Positions 61,947 to 64,000 of a stretch of 64,000 bases of DNA are shown piece by piece. Under the pieces are notes generated by a model. That model was not told where the DNA came from. It did no database searches and saw nothing but the letters and a program-made list of their open reading frames with translations. Where the stretch lies: contig NZ_CP087715.1 of assembly GCF_020991125.1 (NCBI RefSeq), forward strand, positions 868,001 through 932,000, written 5' to 3'. The translations under genes were made by a program, and so were the position numbers. Position 1 is the stretch's first letter. Each line of letters starts with the position of its first letter. Source of the stretch: Microbulbifer celer (GTDB taxonomy: Bacteria > Pseudomonadota > Gammaproteobacteria > Pseudomonadales > Cellvibrionaceae).

Positions 61947-63983
61947 GTGTCTTCCTCTCCATCGTCCCCTTCCGGTCCTGCCGATTCCAATCATCAGGCA
62001 TCCCTCATAGAAATCCGCGGCGCGATAAAAAAGCGCGACTTTTCCGGTGCCCGTGATCAGGCGCTGGCTTTACTGGAGGAACAGCCCGAGGACACGGAGT
62101 TACTCTACCTGCTTGCGGCCAGCCAGCGCTATCTCGGCGAGCACGCCGCGGCACAGCAGACCCTGGAAACCCTTTTAACGGTGGACAGTGAGAATGCCCG
62201 CGGCCATCAAGAGCGCGGACACAATGCGGCACAGTTGCAGGATACCGATACGGCATTGGCGGCTTACCGCCGTGCCACGGAACTGAATCCGGCGCTGCAT
62301 GCCAGTTGGCGCGGGCTGGCTTTGACGTTGCGGGCACAAGACGACAGCGAGGCTGCAGAACACGCCCTGCGCCAGTTCCAGCACCTGCAAAAGCTGCCCC
62401 CGGAACTGTTGAGCGCCGCCAGCCTGTTATACGAGCGCAAGCTGCACAAAGCGGAACAGCTCTGCCGGACCTTTCTGCAAAAGCACCGCCATCACCCGGA
62501 GGGGATGCGCCTGCTGGCGGTAATCGGTGCCGAGCTGGGGATTCTCGACGATGCGGATTTTCTGCTGGAGAGTTGTCTCGCCCTGTGTCCGGATTTTCAT
62601 CAGGCGCGTTTTGACTATATCGGCGTGTTGCGCAAACGGCAGAAGTTTGCTGTGGCACTGGAGCAGGCGCGGATTTTGACGGATCAGCTGAAAGAGCAGC
62701 AGGGTGCCCGTCAGGCCGAGATACTGTTTGCCACCCAGAGTGCCATGGTGGGGGATTACGATACGGCGCTTGCCACTTATGATCGGATTGCTAGCGAGGC
62801 GCCCGAGTTACATGGCGTACATCTGCAGCGCGGCCATGTTCTGAAAACCATCGGCGACGCGGATGCGGCCAATCGCGCCTATCACGATGCCTGCCGGGCC
62901 AAACCGGATTTTGGCGATGCCTACTGGAGCCTCGCCAATATGAAAACCTACCGGTTTGAAGACGCGGAAATTACGCGGATGCGCGAACTCGAAGCGGCGC
63001 CTTCGACCGCGCGCGATGATCGCTACCACCTCTGTTTTGCCCTGGGTAAAGCGTTGGAGGACAGAAAGAATTTTGCCGAGGCATTCCAGTGGTATGAGAA
63101 AGGCAATGCCCTGAAGCAAGAAGAGTGTCGTTACAGTATCGAGTACAACCGTCGCGACACGGATCTGCAGATTGCCCACTGTACCCGGGCGCTGTTGGAC
63201 CGGCATGCGGGAGCTGGTTGTGATGCGCCGGATCCGATTTTTATTGTCGGTCTGCCGCGCGCCGGTTCCACCCTGCTGGAGCAGATTCTTGCCTCCCATT
63301 CACAGGTAGACGGCACCCTGGAACTGCACAATATCCTCGCTACCGCGCGCCGTCTCGACGGCCGTCGCCGCGCCAGCGAAGAGCCCCGTTACCCGGCGCT
63401 GTTGCACGAGCTGGAAGCGGAAAAACTGGTGCAGCTCGGGCAGCGCTATCTCGACGAGACCCGTATCCACCGTGCGGGAGCACCGCTGTTTATCGACAAG
63501 ATGCCGAACAATTTTCGCCATATCGGCCTGATCCAGCTGATGCTGCCCAATGCCAAAATCATCGATGCCCGCCGCCATCCGCTGTCCTGTTGTTTCAGTG
63601 GTTTCAAGCAGCTGTTTGCCGAGGGGCAGGAATTTACCTACGGCCTGCAGCAGATCGGTGAATACTACCGGGACTATGTGCGACTGATGGACCACTGGGA
63701 CAGGGTGCTGCCCGGTAAGGTACTGCGGGTGCACTATGAAGACGTGGTGTCCGATCTGGAGGGGCAGGTCAGGCGGATTCTGGACTACTGCGGCCTGCCA
63801 TTTGAAGAAGCCTGTATCGACTTCCACAAAACCGAACGCGCGGTGCGGACCCCCAGCGCCGAGCAGGTACGTCAGCCGATCTATCGCAGTGGCGTGGAGC
63901 AGTGGAAGCATTTTGAAGCGCAGCTTGAACCACTGAAAGCGCTTTTAGCGGCGGAAATTGCCGGCTATCCGGCCGAGTCCTGA
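61947..63983 (+). CDS. TPR-repeat sulfotransferase
   Basis: A 678-residue cytosolic protein. The N-terminal 430 residues are tetratricopeptide repeats (for example NARGHQERGHNAAQLQDTDTALAAYRRATELNPALH). The C-terminal 230 residues are a sulfotransferase_1/3 domain: the 5'-phosphosulfate loop is PIFIVGLPRAGSTLLEQIL and the 3'-phosphate site is DARRHPLSCCFSGF. It uses PAPS to sulfate an unknown target. The start GTG 61947 or TTG 61941 is uncertain. It follows the TonB receptor. Confidence 0.9.
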   Translation: MSSSPSSPSGPADSNHQASLIEIRGAIKKRDFSGARDQALALLEEQPEDTELLYLLAASQRYLGEHAAAQQTLETLLTVDSENARGHQERGHNAAQLQDTDTALAAYRRATELNPALHASWRGLALTLRAQDDSEAAEHALRQFQHLQKLPPELLSAASLLYERKLHKAEQLCRTFLQKHRHHPEGMRLLAVIGAELGILDDADFLLESCLALCPDFHQARFDYIGVLRKRQKFAVALEQARILTDQLKEQQGARQAEILFATQSAMVGDYDTALATYDRIASEAPELHGVHLQRGHVLKTIGDADAANRAYHDACRAKPDFGDAYWSLANMKTYRFEDAEITRMRELEAAPSTARDDRYHLCFALGKALEDRKNFAEAFQWYEKGNALKQEECRYSIEYNRRDTDLQIAHCTRALLDRHAGAGCDAPDPIFIVGLPRAGSTLLEQILASHSQVDGTLELHNILATARRLDGRRRASEEPRYPALLHELEAEKLVQLGQRYLDETRIHRAGAPLFIDKMPNNFRHIGLIQLMLPNAKIIDARRHPLSCCFSGFKQLFAEGQEFTYGLQQIGEYYRDYVRLMDHWDRVLPGKVLRVHYEDVVSDLEGQVRRILDYCGLPFEEACIDFHKTERAVRTPSAEQVRQPIYRSGVEQWKHFEAQLEPLKALLAAEIAGYPAES

Positions 63984-64000
63984 AGTAATTTTAGAAAAGC

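Noticed and set aside
59256-61994. A 912-codon open frame opposite the TonB receptor
   Set aside because: It is fully antisense to a clear receptor gene, has no recognisable domain, and is the usual shadow of codon bias in a GC-rich gene.

Overview
The window looks like the chromosome of a marine, polysaccharide-degrading gammaproteobacterium close to Microbulbifer and relatives (Cellvibrionales). This is inferred from a block of secreted cellulases and hemicellulases carrying CBM2 modules (GH9, GH5, GH43, GH105), a TonB-dependent receptor, an M2 peptidyl-dipeptidase and ordinary gammaproteobacterial housekeeping genes (lpd-sucCD, ybbP-ybbA-tesA, ttcA, rsmE, ffs). No species can be assigned from the sequence alone. 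No tRNA or rRNA gene and no CRISPR array was seen.

Layout. 1-3.3 kb: end of the 2-oxoglutarate dehydrogenase / succinyl-CoA synthetase operon (lpd partial, sucC, sucD) and its terminator. 3.7-20.6 kb: a large integron gene-cassette array, with about 28 cassettes, all genes on the + strand, each closed by an attC site (R'' xxxTAAC ... GTTAxxx R'). No integrase gene lies in the window, so it is either a CALIN-type cluster or the body of an array whose intI lies elsewhere. The attC sites fall into four sequence families. One ORF-poor cassette occurs four times, two gene cassettes occur twice, and the array is damaged by four IS events: an IS3 element in a cassette gene, a second IS3 element abutting an IS3 fragment, an IS110/IS1111-type element inside an attC, and a solitary IS end. 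Most cassette genes are unknown. They include small membrane proteins, a lipoprotein, two exported proteins, a SUKH protein and other immunity-like proteins. 20.7-23.1 kb: HPP-family membrane protein and TetR regulator facing each other across paired operators, then a YjaB-type acetyltransferase and a LysE-type exporter separated by a miniature attC-like relic, suggesting that the array once reached this far.

23.4-28.6 kb: an unrecognised three-gene operon of exported proteins (large lipoprotein, MORN-variant/YwqK-like repeat protein, PQQ-type beta-propeller lipoprotein). 28.8-31.0 kb: selD-mnmH, the pathway for 2-selenouridine in tRNA. 31.1-32.6 kb: a monofunctional catalase. 33.0-41.3 kb: carbohydrate block, with GH105-GH43 on + and GH5 and GH9 cellulases on -, and a frameshifted lipoprotein gene between them. 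41.4-53.7 kb: bioA, ybbP-ybbA / tesA, ttcA, a lysozyme-like protein, putP, a macrodomain protein, an Mpo1-like protein, and an Lrp regulator divergent from alanine dehydrogenase. 53.9-55.8 kb: rsmE, a QueD-like protein and the 4.5S SRP RNA. 56.1-64.0 kb: M2 peptidase, Dps, TonB-dependent receptor and a TPR-sulfotransferase.

PutP plus Lrp/Ald handle proline and alanine. Secreted GH9/GH5 cellulases with GH43/GH105 enzymes degrade plant or algal polysaccharide, and uptake of products may run through TonB receptors. Catalase and Dps give oxidative protection. The cassette array is the accessory, fast-changing part. Several families of long palindromic repeats are scattered in the backbone intergenic regions.
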